A DNA stretch of 64,000 nt. Source: Miltoncostaea marina (GTDB lineage: Bacteria; Actinomycetota; Thermoleophilia; Miltoncostaeales; Miltoncostaeaceae). This document shows positions 1-8,969 of this stretch, in pieces. Location of the stretch: NCBI RefSeq assembly GCF_018141525.1, contig NZ_CP064655.1, positions 434,001 to 498,000 of the forward strand. The letters are read 5' to 3'. The translations under genes and the position numbers were made by a program. The stretch's first letter is position 1; every line of letters begins with the position of its first letter. Below the pieces are notes generated by a model. It was not told the origin of the DNA. It saw only the letters and a program-made list of their open reading frames with translations, and searched no databases.

Positions 1-1138
1 CGCCGACCGCCGCCGCGACGACGTCGTAGAGCACCCCCTCGAAGGTGAACATCTCCACGAGGTGGCCGCGGCGCGTGCCGACCGCCCGCGCGATGCCGAG
101 CTCGGCCCGCCGCTCGGCGGCCAGCATCACGAAGATGAGGAAGATCAGCAGCACGCCGGCCGCGATCGAGAACGAGCCGAAGGTGGTGAAGAAGGCGAGG
201 AACGCGCTGCCGGCCTCGTCGGCGGCCTCGATCGCGTCCCGCTTGACGGTCTCCACGCGCAGGCCCAGCCGGTCGGCGACCGGCCCCAGCCGGGCGACCA
301 CCTCGTCGGTCAGCTCGGCGCCCTCGACGTCGTCGCCGCGGTTCGACACGAGCACGTGGTTGATCCGGCCGGGGCGGCCCAGCAGCCGCTGCGCCGCCGG
401 CAGGCCCATCAGCACCGCGCCCTCGTCGGCGCCCGTGCCGTCGTACGCGACCACGGCCCGCACGCGCACGAGCGCGGCCCGTCCGCCGGCCATCACGCGC
501 AGCGGATCGCCGGCGCGGGCCCCCAGGTCGTCGGCCGCGTCGGCCGTCAGGTACGCCTCGCCGGCGCGGAGGTCGGCGAGCGAGACCTCGCCGCCGCCCT
601 CCCGGAGGATGGGGCCGAACCCGCCGAGCCGCGACGGGTCGCTCGCGAAGAGCCCGACGCGCGGCTCGTTCTGGCGCGTGCGCGGCGCCGCGACCGCGAC
701 CCGCTGCACGATCGCGGGCGCCACCCCGTCGACGAGCGGCGACCCGCCGACGGCGCGCCGCACCTCGTCGGCGGCGGCCGCGTCGATCCACCCGGAGCGG
801 ACCGTCCCGGCGGCCTCCTCGAGCCCCGGGTCGACGCCGGCCCCCTGCGCGGAGACGCGCTCGTCGACCGACCCCAATGCGCCGATCGCGGTGGTGCGGA
901 TCGTGTGGCTCATCGTGTCGCCGGTGGCGAGCGCCGCCGTGATGATGGTCGTGCCGAGCATCAGGCCCGACACGATCAGCGCCGTGCGGGCGCGGCGCCG
1001 CCCCACGTTGCGGGCTCCCAGGCGCAGCAGCACGCGGTTGCGGAGCGCCAGCGTCGCGAGCACGCCGACGGCCACGGCCAGCGAGAGCGCCAGCATCACC
1101 GCCAGCGTGCCCATCGGGATGCCGAAGAGCTCGCGCAC
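1..1138 (-). CDS. FtsX/MacB-type ABC transporter permease (3' part outside window)
   Basis: Inner-membrane permease of an ABC exporter or lipoprotein-release type system. The minus strand is open from a GTG at 1138 to the window edge (379 codons). It begins with a hydrophobic helix (about residues 8-27), then a basic loop with the GARNVGRRRARTALIVSG pattern typical of FtsX N-termini, then another membrane helix, a long extracytoplasmic region, and a further membrane helix near residue 330 just before the edge. The GTG has a GAGG-like ribosome site a few bases upstream and lies 11 bases after the stop of the small monooxygenase gene, so it is the third gene of a three-gene operon with the ATPase. 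Family assignment comes from layout and helix pattern. Substrate unknown. Confidence 0.85.
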   Translation of the reverse strand, partial: MRELFGIPMGTLAVMLALSLAVAVGVLATLALRNRVLLRLGARNVGRRRARTALIVSGLMLGTTIITAALATGDTMSHTIRTTAIGALGSVDERVSAQGAGVDPGLEEAAGTVRSGWIDAAAADEVRRAVGGSPLVDGVAPAIVQRVAVAAPRTRQNEPRVGLFASDPSRLGGFGPILREGGGEVSLADLRAGEAYLTADAADDLGARAGDPLRVMAGGRAALVRVRAVVAYDGTGADEGAVLMGLPAAQRLLGRPGRINHVLVSNRGDDVEGAELTDEVVARLGPVADRLGLRVETVKRDAIEAADEAGSAFLAFFTTFGSFSIAAGVLLIFLIFVMLAAERRAELGIARAVGTRRGHLVEMFTFEGVLYDVVAAAVG

Positions 1139-1148
1139 GGTCCCGGCC

Positions 1149-1466
1149 TCAGCCCGCGGGGACGCCCGGGCGATCCTCCACCACGACCTCGTAGGTCGTG
1201 CGCCCCGGCGGCGAGCGGAAGAGGGTCACGAACTGGTCGACCTGCGCCTCGTAGAAGCCGGTCGCCAGCCCGGCGTCGGCCGAGGCCTCGTCCTCCCAGA
1301 GGGTCATCACGAGCGCGGCGCCCTCGGGCGTGGCGAGCGCGTACAGCCCGCGGTAGCCCGGCTGCTCGCGCAGCGCGGGCAGGACGCGCTCGCGGACGCG
1401 GGCCACCGCCCGGTCGACGCCGGTCCGCAGCGTGTCGATCTCGGCCAGCGTGACGCGCGCGATCAT
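1149..1466 (-). CDS. ABM (antibiotic biosynthesis monooxygenase)-like small protein
   Basis: 105-residue protein with the ferredoxin-like ABM/heme-degrading-monooxygenase pattern: an N-terminal strand ([11 protein letters not shown]), a helix ending in [16 protein letters not shown], a strand [16 protein letters not shown], and a C-terminal strand ([10 protein letters not shown]). Such proteins are usually cofactor-poor oxygenases or dimeric binding proteins. The ATG at 1466 overlaps the stop codon of the upstream ABC ATPase (ATGA), so translation is probably coupled, and the permease follows 11 bases later. An ABM protein between the ATPase and permease of an exporter suggests handling of a quinone-like or redox-active compound. 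That role is inference. Confidence 0.75.
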   Translation of the reverse strand: MIARVTLAEIDTLRTGVDRAVARVRERVLPALREQPGYRGLYALATPEGAALVMTLWEDEASADAGLATGFYEAQVDQFVTLFRSPPGRTTYEVVVEDRPGVPAG

Positions 1467-2212
1467 CGCGGCACCTCCTCCAGGCGCTCCTCGTCGATGA
1501 TCCGGCCGTCGCTCATCCGGACCAGGCGGTCGGTCCTGCGGCCCACGGCGATGTCGTGCGTCACGACCAGGAACGAGATGCCGCGCTCGCGGTTGAGCGC
1601 CCGCATGAGCGAGGTGATCTCCTGCGCGCTCTCGGAGTCGAGGTCGCCGGTGGGCTCGTCCGCCCAGACGATCGCCGGCTCGTTGACCAGCGCCCGCGCG
1701 ATCGTCACCCGCTGGCGCTGGCCGCCCGAGAGCTCGTCGGGGCGGTGGGCCGCCCACCCGGCGAGGCCGACCATCTCGAGCGCCGCGACCGCCCGCCGCC
1801 GCGCCTCGCGGGCGGGGACGCGGGAGACCAGCAGCGGCAGCTCGACGTTCTCCACCGAGGTCAGCACCGGCATCAGGTTGTAGAGCTGGAAGACGAAGCC
1901 CATGCGCCGGGCCCGGTAGTCGGTGCGGTCGCCGTCCGACATCGCGGCGAGGGGCGTGCCCTCGATCAGGACCTCGCCCGCGTCGATCCGGTCGAGGCCG
2001 GACAGGCAGTTGAGCAGCGTCGTCTTGCCGCAGCCCGAGGGGCCCATGATCGCCACCATCTCCCCGCGGCCGACGGTCAGGTCGACCGAGCGCAGCGCCT
2101 CCACCCGGACGCTGCCGGTGTCGTAGGTGCGCACCACGCCGCGCGCCTCCACGATGGCGCCGCCGGTCGCGTCCCGCGCCTGCGGGGGTCGCGTCTCGAT
2201 GGCGGTCCGCAT
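1463..2212 (-). CDS. ABC transporter ATP-binding protein (LolD/MacB type)
   Basis: 249-residue ATPase that powers the FtsX-like permease encoded two genes downstream. Visible motifs in order: Walker [10 protein letters not shown] near residue 58, a Q-loop region ([13 protein letters not shown]), the signature LSGGQRQRV near 161, Walker B with [13 protein letters not shown], and the H-loop VVTHD. The spacing and the [10 protein letters not shown] text fit the LolD/MacB exporter subfamily. The ATG at 2212 has a strong GAGGAGGGG ribosome site. The stop overlaps the next start by four bases. This is the first gene of the three-gene minus-strand operon; the 5' side is a divergent gap of about 300 bases shared with the YbhN-like gene, where no clear promoter was recognised. 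Confidence 0.95.
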   Translation of the reverse strand: MRTAIETRPPQARDATGGAIVEARGVVRTYDTGSVRVEALRSVDLTVGRGEMVAIMGPSGCGKTTLLNCLSGLDRIDAGEVLIEGTPLAAMSDGDRTDYRARRMGFVFQLYNLMPVLTSVENVELPLLVSRVPAREARRRAVAALEMVGLAGWAAHRPDELSGGQRQRVTIARALVNEPAIVWADEPTGDLDSESAQEITSLMRALNRERGISFLVVTHDIAVGRRTDRLVRMSDGRIIDEERLEEVPR

Positions 2213-2515
2213 GCCGGCCCCTCCTCTCGTCCGCGGTACGGGTCGACCGTCCCGCCGGGGCGCGCGGGCGGCATCCGGCCGCTCCGGGTGGCCGGGCGCG
2301 GGGAATCCCGGCGGCGGACGCGGGCATCCCGCGCGGCGGGCCGACGGGCAGGAGCGCCCGGCCCGCGCGTCGTAGGCTCCCCGGGCGGGCGGAGACGGCC
2401 CGGCGAGGCCACGGGAGGAGCTGCGACGCAGGGACCGGGTTCAGCGGGCGACGAGCCGCGCGCGCAGGCCCCCGCCGAACGCCGTCACGCCCGTCCGCGC
2501 GTCGACCGGCGCCAG

Positions 2516-3565
2516 GTGGTGATCGGCGTCGCCGCCGCCGCGATCCTCGGCTTCGGCACGCTCACGCTCGTCGGCCGGGTCGCCGACTTCGGTCGCATCG
2601 AGGAGGCGTGGGACCGGGCCGAGCTCGGCTGGCTCGCGCTGTGCCCGGCCGGGCTGGTGCTCGCCTACGCCGGCTACGTGGCCGGCTACCGCGACATGGC
2701 CCGGGCCGACCGCGGCCCCGTGCTCGCGCCGGGGGTGACCATGCGCGTGGTGGCCGTGGGCTTCGGCGCCGTGGCCCTCGGCTCGGGGCCGGGCGGCCTG
2801 GCGGTCGACTTCTGGGCCCTGCGCCGCGCCGGCGCCGGCCTGCACGAGGCCGCCCGGCGGGTGCTGGGCTTCAACACGCTGGAGTGGGCGATCCTTGGCG
2901 TCGGGGCCGCGCTCGCGGGCGCCCTTGCGCTGTCCGGCCTGGCCGGCGACGTGCCGACGGCCATGGCGGCGACCTGGCTGGCCGTCGTGCCGCTCTGCGT
3001 GGCGCTGGGCATGCTCGTCAGCTCGCCGCGGGCGGCGGCGCGGCTGTCGCGGGTCGACCCCGCCCGGCGCCGCCACGGCCTCCACGGCGTGGCGCTGCGC
3101 CGGCCCGGCACCTGGCTGCCCTGGGTCGCCGACAAGCTGCGGGTCGCGTTCGCCGACTCGGTCGGCGGGCTGGTGCTGGTGCGCCACGTCGTGCGCCGCC
3201 CGGTCCGCTACCGCTGGGGCATCGCCGGCTTCGGCCTCTACTGGCTGGGCCAGCTCACGATCGTGCAGGGCGCGATCCTCGCCTTCGAGGAGCACCTCAA
3301 CCCGGTCGCCCTCGTGCTCGCCTTCGCGACCGGCTACGCCGCGACCGCGCTGCCGCTGCCCGGCGGCGGGGCCGGCGGGGTCGAGGCGTCGATGGCCTTC
3401 GCGCTGCACGCGACCGGGGTGAGCCTCGAGGCGGCGGTCCTCGCCGTCTTCACGTTCCGGGTGGTGAGCTTCTGGGTGCCGATCGTCCCAGCGATGTTCG
3501 TCGCCACGTCGATCCCGCGGCTGCACGAGGAGCTGCTGCCGGCCACGCCGCGCCAGTCCTGGTGA
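2516..3565 (+). CDS. YbhN/LPG-synthase-TM family integral membrane protein
   Basis: Polytopic membrane protein of the UPF0104/lysylphosphatidylglycerol-synthase transmembrane (YbhN) family, which includes flippase-like proteins. About eight hydrophobic segments are visible, starting with VVIGVAAAAILGFGTLTLVG. The family-typical glycine-rich LPLPGGGAGGVEASMAFAL lies near residues 280-298, followed by FTFRVVSFWVPIV. The start is uncertain: the GTG at 2516 opens directly onto the first membrane helix but has no clear ribosome site. The reading frame stays open upstream with only low-complexity basic residues, and a GTG at 2288 is another option. A second family member lies at 43.7-44.8 kb. Substrate unknown. 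Confidence 0.85.
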   Translation: MVIGVAAAAILGFGTLTLVGRVADFGRIEEAWDRAELGWLALCPAGLVLAYAGYVAGYRDMARADRGPVLAPGVTMRVVAVGFGAVALGSGPGGLAVDFWALRRAGAGLHEAARRVLGFNTLEWAILGVGAALAGALALSGLAGDVPTAMAATWLAVVPLCVALGMLVSSPRAAARLSRVDPARRRHGLHGVALRRPGTWLPWVADKLRVAFADSVGGLVLVRHVVRRPVRYRWGIAGFGLYWLGQLTIVQGAILAFEEHLNPVALVLAFATGYAATALPLPGGGAGGVEASMAFALHATGVSLEAAVLAVFTFRVVSFWVPIVPAMFVATSIPRLHEELLPATPRQSW

Positions 3566-3575
3566 GGCGGCCCGC

Positions 3576-4316
3576 TCAGCCCACCAGCGCGGCCAGGTCG
3601 GGCGCGACGACGTCCGGCGACGGCTCGACCCGCGGCACCTCCTCCGCGGCCGTCACGCCGCTCAGCACCAGGGCGAAGCGGGCGCCGAGGGCGCGGGCGA
3701 GCGCCCCGTCGGTCGAGGGCCGGTCGCCGACCACCGTGGCGACCGGCCCGACGCGCTCGGCCACGAGGGCCCGCATGGGCCGGTGCGGCTTGCCCGCCAC
3801 CTCGGGCTCGGCGCCCGCGGCGTAGGCGACCGCGGCCAGCAGCGACCCGGCGCCCGGCAGCAGGCCGTCGGGGGTCGGGTAGGTGGCGTCCTCGTTCGTG
3901 CCCACCAGCCGGGCGCCCGCGCGGACCGCGTCGGCCGCCCGCGCCAGGCGGGCGAAGTCGAACTCGCGGTGCCAGCCCACCACCACGACGTGCGCGGGCC
4001 CCTCCTCCACGAGGCGGGCGCCCCGCGCGGCCAGCGCCTCGCGCACCCCGGCGCCGGCGCACGGCAGCACGACCGAGCCCGGGGCGACGAGCGTCGCGGC
4101 GGCCTGGGCGGAGGTCAGCAGGTCATCCCGCTCGCAGGGCACGCCGAACGACGCGAGCTTGGCGAGCTGCTCGCCGACCGTCGCCCCCGCGTTGTTGGTC
4201 AGGAACACCACCCGCACGCCCCGGCCCCGCAGCCGCGCCACGGCGGCGGCCGCGCCGGCGATCGGCGCCGTGCCGCGCCAGAGGACGCCGTCCAGGTCGA
4301 GGGCCCAGGTCGCCAC
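3576..4316 (-). CDS. HAD-IIA family (NagD-like) phosphatase
   Basis: 246-residue hydrolase of the NagD/4-nitrophenylphosphatase HAD subfamily, probably a cytoplasmic sugar- or glycerol-phosphate phosphatase. Motif I DLDGVLWRG is at residues 7-15 with both catalytic aspartates. Motif II FLTNNAG lies near residue 40, a C2 cap follows, then the conserved GKPHRPM lysine region and motif III VVGDRPSTDGALARALG. The GTG at 4316 has GGGAGA about eight bases upstream; a longer reading frame upstream is only low-complexity shadow. The gene is convergent with the YbhN gene, with 10 bases between their stops. The motif III region has DRPSTD where many homologues have DRxDTD. Confidence 0.9.
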   Translation of the reverse strand: MATWALDLDGVLWRGTAPIAGAAAAVARLRGRGVRVVFLTNNAGATVGEQLAKLASFGVPCERDDLLTSAQAAATLVAPGSVVLPCAGAGVREALAARGARLVEEGPAHVVVVGWHREFDFARLARAADAVRAGARLVGTNEDATYPTPDGLLPGAGSLLAAVAYAAGAEPEVAGKPHRPMRALVAERVGPVATVVGDRPSTDGALARALGARFALVLSGVTAAEEVPRVEPSPDVVAPDLAALVG

Positions 4317-4419
4317 CGCCGAAGTCTCCCACCGGGCGGGCTCGCCCGCGCCGGGCCGGGCGGCGAGGATGGGAGGGACGGCGGCGGGTGGTCCGCCGCG
4401 GCGACGGGGGAGGCGACGC

Positions 4420-4854
4420 ATGCCGGCACGGAGCCCGCGGGAGACCGCGCTCGCGTACATGGAGGCCTGGAACGCGCACGACGCCGGCGCCTGCGCGGCG
4501 TGCTTCGCCGAGGACGGCGTGCGCGAGGGGCGCATCCTCGCCCGGGCCACCGCCGGCGGCGCGCGCTTCCCGCGCTTCGTCGGCCGCCCGGCCATCCGGG
4601 AGCGCATCGCCGGCTACATGGAGGCCGTGCCCGACCTGCGGGTCGAGGTGCTGCGCGTCGGCGAGGGGCCGGAGGACACCGCCTGGCTCGAGTGGCGCCT
4701 GACGGGCACCCACGAGCGGGACTGGGGCGCGTGGACCGCGCGCGGCGAGCGCGTCGACGTGCCGGCGGTGTCGGTCTACCGGGTGCGCGACGGGCTCATC
4801 GCGGAGGAGGCCGAGTACATCGATCCCGCGGTGATGATGACCCCGCCCGGCTGA
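4420..4854 (+). CDS. SnoaL/NTF2-like protein (polyketide-cyclase type)
   Basis: 144-residue protein with the NTF2-like cone fold pattern: ALAYMEAWNAHDAGACAACFAEDGV at the N-terminus, the helix GRPAIRERIAGYMEAVPDLRV, and strands ending in SVYRVRDGLIAEEAEYID. Members are small cyclases, ester hydrolases or isomerases that act on hydrophobic substrates, or simple binding proteins; the substrate cannot be read here. The ATG at 4420 follows a GGGGGAGG ribosome site. A similar gene lies at 11538. It stands alone between a minus-strand phosphatase and an unrelated plus-strand gene. Confidence 0.85.
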   Translation: MPARSPRETALAYMEAWNAHDAGACAACFAEDGVREGRILARATAGGARFPRFVGRPAIRERIAGYMEAVPDLRVEVLRVGEGPEDTAWLEWRLTGTHERDWGAWTARGERVDVPAVSVYRVRDGLIAEEAEYIDPAVMMTPPG

Positions 4855-4942
4855 CGCGGGTTTCCCCGCAGGCGCGCACCGCGCCGTCGCGGTCGCGCCG
4901 GGGCGGTCCCGGGGCCATGCTCGGGTCGACGAGGAGGAGACC

Positions 4943-5488
4943 ATGTGGGCGACGGTTGAGGGGACGGAGGGGCGGACGCGCCGGGCGGAGCCCGCGCGGC
5001 CCGGGCTGGCGGGGCTGGCGGCGGCGCTCGCCGACCGCGAGCGCGCCGCGCTGCTCGCGCCGGCCGGCGAGGCGGGCGAACGGCTGCGCGAGGAGGCCGC
5101 CGGCGCGCGGCTGCTGCTGGAGGCCGCCGCGGGCGCGGCGCTGTCGGCGGGCGCGTCCGTCTGGGACCTGCGCGCCGCGGTGATGGCGTCGTCGGACGCG
5201 CGCGGGCGCATGGGGGCCTCCGGCGCGGTCGCCGTGGCGTGCGCCCGGCTGGCCGACGTCGAGGACCTCATGCTCGACGAGGGGGGCGCGCTGGGCGGGG
5301 AGGTCCCGGCGGCCCGCACCGCCGAGCTGGCGCACGTGCTCGGGCGCGAGCGCGCGAAGCTGTTCGCGGCCGTGCGGGCCGCCCTGGTGCGCGGCGTGCC
5401 GCCGTCGGCGATCCTCGAGACCGCCGCGGCCGCGGGCCTCGACCTGGAGGAGGGCGACCTGGCGCTGGCCTTCGAGCGGCACCGGTAG
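4943..5488 (+). CDS. Uncharacterised alanine/arginine-rich helical protein
   Basis: 181-residue protein that I do not recognise. It is almost entirely helical and rich in alanine, glutamate and arginine, with segments such as GLAAALADRERAALLAPAG and ARTAELAHVLGRERAKLFAA. No signal peptide, membrane segment or metal motif is visible. The C-terminus has a repeated small helix-turn pattern (GVPPSAILETAAAAGLDLEEG) that could be a helix-turn-helix. The ATG at 4943 has a GAGGAGGAG ribosome site, and codon positions show the strong GC3 bias of real genes here. It precedes the GT4 gene by 56 bases, so the two may share a transcript. Confidence 0.65.
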   Translation: MWATVEGTEGRTRRAEPARPGLAGLAAALADRERAALLAPAGEAGERLREEAAGARLLLEAAAGAALSAGASVWDLRAAVMASSDARGRMGASGAVAVACARLADVEDLMLDEGGALGGEVPAARTAELAHVLGRERAKLFAAVRAALVRGVPPSAILETAAAAGLDLEEGDLALAFERHR

Positions 5489-5544
5489 CACCCGGCCCCG
5501 GGCGGCTGGCCCTCGCCGGGCCGCCCGGGGGATGATCGGCCCAG

Positions 5545-6657
5545 ATGCGCATCGCGCTCGTCTGCCCGTACTCCTGGACGTCCCCGGGGGGCGTGCAGAG
5601 CCACGTGCGCGGCCTGGCGCGCGCGCTGACCGACGCCGGCCTGGCGGTGCGGGTCGTGGCGCCGGCCGACGGGCCCGTGGAGCCCGGGCTCGTGCGGGCG
5701 GTCGGCCGCACTGTGCCGGTGCGCGACAACGGCTCCGTGGTGCCGGTGGCCCTCGCGCCCGCTGCGGTGCGGCGCACCGCGCGGGCCGTCCGCGACGGCG
5801 GCTTCGACGTGGTCCACGTGCACGAGCCGGTCATCCCGGCGGTCGGCCTGACGGCCGTGCTCGCCGCCGGCGACGCGGCGCTGGTCGGCACGTTCCACCG
5901 CTACGCGGAGCGCCCGGGCTGGTACCGGGTCTTCGGCGCCCTCTGCCGCGCCGTCCTGGGCCGCCTGGACGCGCGCGTGGCCGTCTCCGAGGCCGCGCGG
6001 CGGCACGTGGCCGCCACCTGCCCCGGCGAGTACCTGGTGATCCCGAACGGCATCGACGCCGGCGCCCAGCCGCGCGGCCGGCGCGACGACGACGGCCGCG
6101 CGGGGAGGCTCGTGTTCGTGGGCCGGCCGGACGCCCGCAAGGGGCTCGGCGTGCTGCTGGACGCGTTCGCCCGCCTGCCGGGCCGCCCGACCCTCGACCT
6201 GGTGGGCGTCGAGGCGGCCGCGGTGCCGGCGCGGGCGCTCGACGGCGCGCGCGGCCGGGTGCGGGCCCACGGGGTGGTGAGCGACGCCCGCCGCGACGCC
6301 CTCCTGCGCCGGGCCGACGTGCTCTGCCTGCCCGCGCTCTCGGGCGAGAGCTTCGGCATCGTCGCGGCCGAGGCGATGGCGGCGGGGCTGCCGGTGGTCG
6401 CCACGCGGGTCGGCGGCCTGCCGGAGCTGGTGCGCCCCGGCACCGGGGCCCTGGTGCCGCCCGGCGACCCGGCCGCGACCGCCGCGGCGATCCAGCGCCT
6501 GCTGAGCCGCCCCGAGGACCGCCTGCGCGCCGGGCGGGCCGCGCGCAGGCGGGCGCTCGAGCTCGACTGGTCGCGCGTGGCGGCCCGCCTGCTCGACGTG
6601 TACGCCGAGGCGCTCGCGCGGCGAATGGCCCGGGCCGCCGGCGCCCGGCCCGGCTGA
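5545..6657 (+). CDS. GT4 family glycosyltransferase (PimA-like)
   Basis: 370-residue retaining GT-B glycosyltransferase that transfers a nucleotide-activated sugar, probably at the inner face of the membrane. The N-terminal domain starts with RIALVCPYSWTSPGGVQSHV, typical of PimA and related phosphatidylinositol mannosyltransferases. VVHVHEPVIPAVG lies near residue 95, and the linker has VSEAARRHVAATCPG. The C-terminal nucleotide-sugar site shows LVFVGRPDARKGLGVLL and the acid-base ESFGIVAAEAMAAGLPVV. The ATG at 5545 opens the fold. It closely resembles the glycosyltransferase half of the fusion at 41.8-43.7 kb, so the two may act in the same glycolipid pathway. Confidence 0.9.
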   Translation: MRIALVCPYSWTSPGGVQSHVRGLARALTDAGLAVRVVAPADGPVEPGLVRAVGRTVPVRDNGSVVPVALAPAAVRRTARAVRDGGFDVVHVHEPVIPAVGLTAVLAAGDAALVGTFHRYAERPGWYRVFGALCRAVLGRLDARVAVSEAARRHVAATCPGEYLVIPNGIDAGAQPRGRRDDDGRAGRLVFVGRPDARKGLGVLLDAFARLPGRPTLDLVGVEAAAVPARALDGARGRVRAHGVVSDARRDALLRRADVLCLPALSGESFGIVAAEAMAAGLPVVATRVGGLPELVRPGTGALVPPGDPAATAAAIQRLLSRPEDRLRAGRAARRRALELDWSRVAARLLDVYAEALARRMARAAGARPG

Positions 6658-6710
6658 TCCACGGGGCGCGCCGGCGGCCCGCCCGCCCGGTGGGGTAGCG
6701 TCGGTCGCCG

Positions 6711-7298
6711 GTGGATCCTGCGACGGCCATCGGGAGCGTCTTCGCGGCGGTGGGGCTGTCCGGCGCCGCCGGGCTCAACGCCTACCTGCCGCTGCTCGCG
6801 GGCGCCCTGCTGGAGCGCCTCGGCGTCGTGGAGCTCGGGGAGCCGTTCGGCGCCCTGTCCTCCGACGCGGGGATCGCCGTGCTGGCGGCGCTGCTGGCGG
6901 CCGACGTCGTGGCCGACAAGGTCCCCGGGGTCGACCACCTGCTCCACGTGGCCGGGGCGGTGATCCACCCGGTCGCGGGCGCGCTCCTCTTCGTCGGCGG
7001 CACGGGCCCCGAGACCGGCATCCCGGCCGCCGTGGCGGCGATCCTCGGCGCGGCCACGGCCGAGACGGTGCACGGCGGGCGCGCGGCGCTGCGCCCGGCC
7101 TCGACCGCGACCACCGCCGGCGTGGGCAACCCGGTGCTCTCGCTGGCCGAGGACCTGGGCTCGCTCGCGCTCACCGTGCTGGCGTTCGCCGCGCCGCTCG
7201 TCGCGCTGCTGGTCGTGCTGGCCCTGCTGGCGGCCGCGATCGGCGGCGTCCGCCGGCTGGTCGGGGCGGCGGCGCGGAGGCCACGCGGGCGCGGGTGA
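6711..7298 (+). CDS. DUF4126 membrane protein
   Basis: 195-residue integral membrane protein of family DUF4126. The GTG start at 6711 leads straight into GSVFAAVGLSGAAGLNAYLPLL, the family's conserved first helix. DKVPGVDHLLHVAGAVIHPVAGAL follows in the middle, and STATTAGVGNPVLSLAEDLGS before the last helices. Four to five membrane segments are visible, ending in a basic tail. Function unknown for the family. It lies 53 bases behind the glycosyltransferase, so co-transcription is possible but not shown. Confidence 0.85.
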   Translation: MDPATAIGSVFAAVGLSGAAGLNAYLPLLAGALLERLGVVELGEPFGALSSDAGIAVLAALLAADVVADKVPGVDHLLHVAGAVIHPVAGALLFVGGTGPETGIPAAVAAILGAATAETVHGGRAALRPASTATTAGVGNPVLSLAEDLGSLALTVLAFAAPLVALLVVLALLAAAIGGVRRLVGAAARRPRGRG

Positions 7299-7373
7299 CG
7301 CCCCGTGCCGGGTGGCCGCCGCGCGCCGGCCGCGGTCGCCACCGGCGTATCGTGGTGACGACGAGGGGGCCAC

Positions 7374-8969
7374 ATGGACGCCGACGTCCTCGGGACGGCT
7401 CATGAGGCATACGGGCGACGCGCGTGGGCGCTCGCGCACGAGCTCCTCGGGCGGGCCGACGCCGTCGCGCCGCTCGGCGCCGATGACCTCGAGCGGCTGG
7501 CCGTCGCGGCCTACATGCTCGGCCGGGACGACGAGCAGATCGACGCGCTCGCGCGTGCCCATCGCGCCCACCTCCGCGGCGGCCGGCGCGCGGGCGCCGT
7601 GCGCGCCGCGTTCTGGCTGGCCGTCCACCTGACCATCAGGGGGGAGGCCGCCCGGGCCACGGGATGGCTGCGCCGGGCGCGCCGGCTGATGGCCCAGGAG
7701 GCGGGCGACTGCCCGGAGCGGGGCTACCTGGCCTCGGCGGACGCGCTGCGGTGCATGGCGTCAGGGGACTGGGCGGGCACCCGCCTCGCGGCGAGCCGCG
7801 CCGTCGAGGCCGGGCAGCGGTTCGGCGACCCGGACCTGGTCGCGCTCGGGCTCGCGGACCTCGGACGGGCGCTGGTCGAGGAGGGCTCCGTCGTCGACGG
7901 CCTCGAGGCGCTCGACGAGGCGATGGTGGCGGCCACGGCGGGCGAGCTGACGCCGGTCGCCACGGGCTTCGTCTACTGCGGCGTGATCGAGGGCTGCCAC
8001 GCGGCGTTCGATCTGGCGCGCGCCGGCGAGTGGACCGCCGCGCTGGCGGGCTGGTGCGCCCAGCAGCCGGATCTCGTCCCCTTCACGGGCACCTGCCTGT
8101 TGCACCGCGCCGAGATCCTGCAGGTGCGCGGCGCGTGGGACGAGGCCCTGGCCGAGGCGGGCACGGCGGCCCGCCGCTTCGCGGAGCGCCGGGATCGGCG
8201 CGCCGCCGGCGAGGCGTGGTACCGGTGCGGCGAGGTCCTCCGCGCACGGGGGGACGTGCCGGGCGCCGAGCGCGCGTTCCGGCAGGCCAGCCGGCACGGG
8301 CGCGAGCCGCAGCCGGGCCTGGCGTTGCTGCGGCTCGACCAGGGGCGCGCCGACGTCGCATGGGCGGCCGTCCGGGGGGCGCTCGACGCGGCCGGCGGCT
8401 GGGTCGAGCGCGCGCGCCTGCTCCCGGCGTACGTCGACATCGCGCTCGCGGCGGGCGACCTCGACGCGGCGTCGGCGGCGAGCGACGAGCTCGGGGAGAT
8501 CGCCGCGCGCAACGGGCGGACCATGCTGCGCGCGGCGGCCGAGCAGGCGCGCGGCGCCGTGGAGCTGGCCGGGGGGCGCGCCCGCGAGGCCGCCGCGCGA
8601 CTGCGGCGGGCCGCGCAGATGTGGCTCGACCTCGCGGCGCCCTACGAGGCGGCCCGCGCCCGGATGCTCGTGGCGGCGGCGTGCAGGGCCACGGGCGACA
8701 CGGAGACGGCGACGCTGGAGGACGCCGCCGCGCGGGAGGAGCTCGCCCGGCTGGGCGCCGTGGCCGGGCGCGAGCGGCACGGCCTGACGCCGCGCGAGCT
8801 CCAGGTGCTGCGCCGGCTCGCCACCGGCGAGAGCAACACGGCGATCGCCGCGCGGCTCGGGGTGAGTCGGCGGACCGTCGACCGCCACGTGAGCAACCTC
8901 TACGCGAAGCTCCGCGTCTCGTCGCGCGCGGCGGCGACGGCCTACGCCTACGAGCACGAGCTCGTCTGA
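7374..8969 (+). CDS. LuxR-family transcriptional regulator with TPR-like N-terminal region
   Basis: 531-residue regulator. Residues 1-450 are a superhelix of alanine-rich TPR-like repeats (for example AWDEALAEAGTAARRFAERRD and GEAWYRCGEVLRARG). The C-terminal 65 residues are a GerE/LuxR DNA-binding domain with LTPRELQVLRRLATGESNTAIAARLGVSRRTVDRHVSNLYAKL readable in pieces: LTPRELQVL, SNTAIAARLGVSRRTVDRH, SNLYAKLRV. There is no LAL-type ATPase, so it is a short TPR-LuxR form. The ATG at 7374 has a GAGGGGG ribosome site. A perfect palindrome begins at its stop codon, and the flavoenzyme gene downstream is a likely target or partner. Confidence 0.9.
   Translation: MDADVLGTAHEAYGRRAWALAHELLGRADAVAPLGADDLERLAVAAYMLGRDDEQIDALARAHRAHLRGGRRAGAVRAAFWLAVHLTIRGEAARATGWLRRARRLMAQEAGDCPERGYLASADALRCMASGDWAGTRLAASRAVEAGQRFGDPDLVALGLADLGRALVEEGSVVDGLEALDEAMVAATAGELTPVATGFVYCGVIEGCHAAFDLARAGEWTAALAGWCAQQPDLVPFTGTCLLHRAEILQVRGAWDEALAEAGTAARRFAERRDRRAAGEAWYRCGEVLRARGDVPGAERAFRQASRHGREPQPGLALLRLDQGRADVAWAAVRGALDAAGGWVERARLLPAYVDIALAAGDLDAASAASDELGEIAARNGRTMLRAAAEQARGAVELAGGRAREAAARLRRAAQMWLDLAAPYEAARARMLVAAACRATGDTETATLEDAAAREELARLGAVAGRERHGLTPRELQVLRRLATGESNTAIAARLGVSRRTVDRHVSNLYAKLRVSSRAAATAYAYEHELV

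Noticed and set aside
45-1883. Long plus-strand frames over the ABC operon
   Set aside because: They are arginine/serine/alanine-rich low-complexity shadows of the minus-strand FtsX, monooxygenase and ATPase genes, which carry clear motifs.
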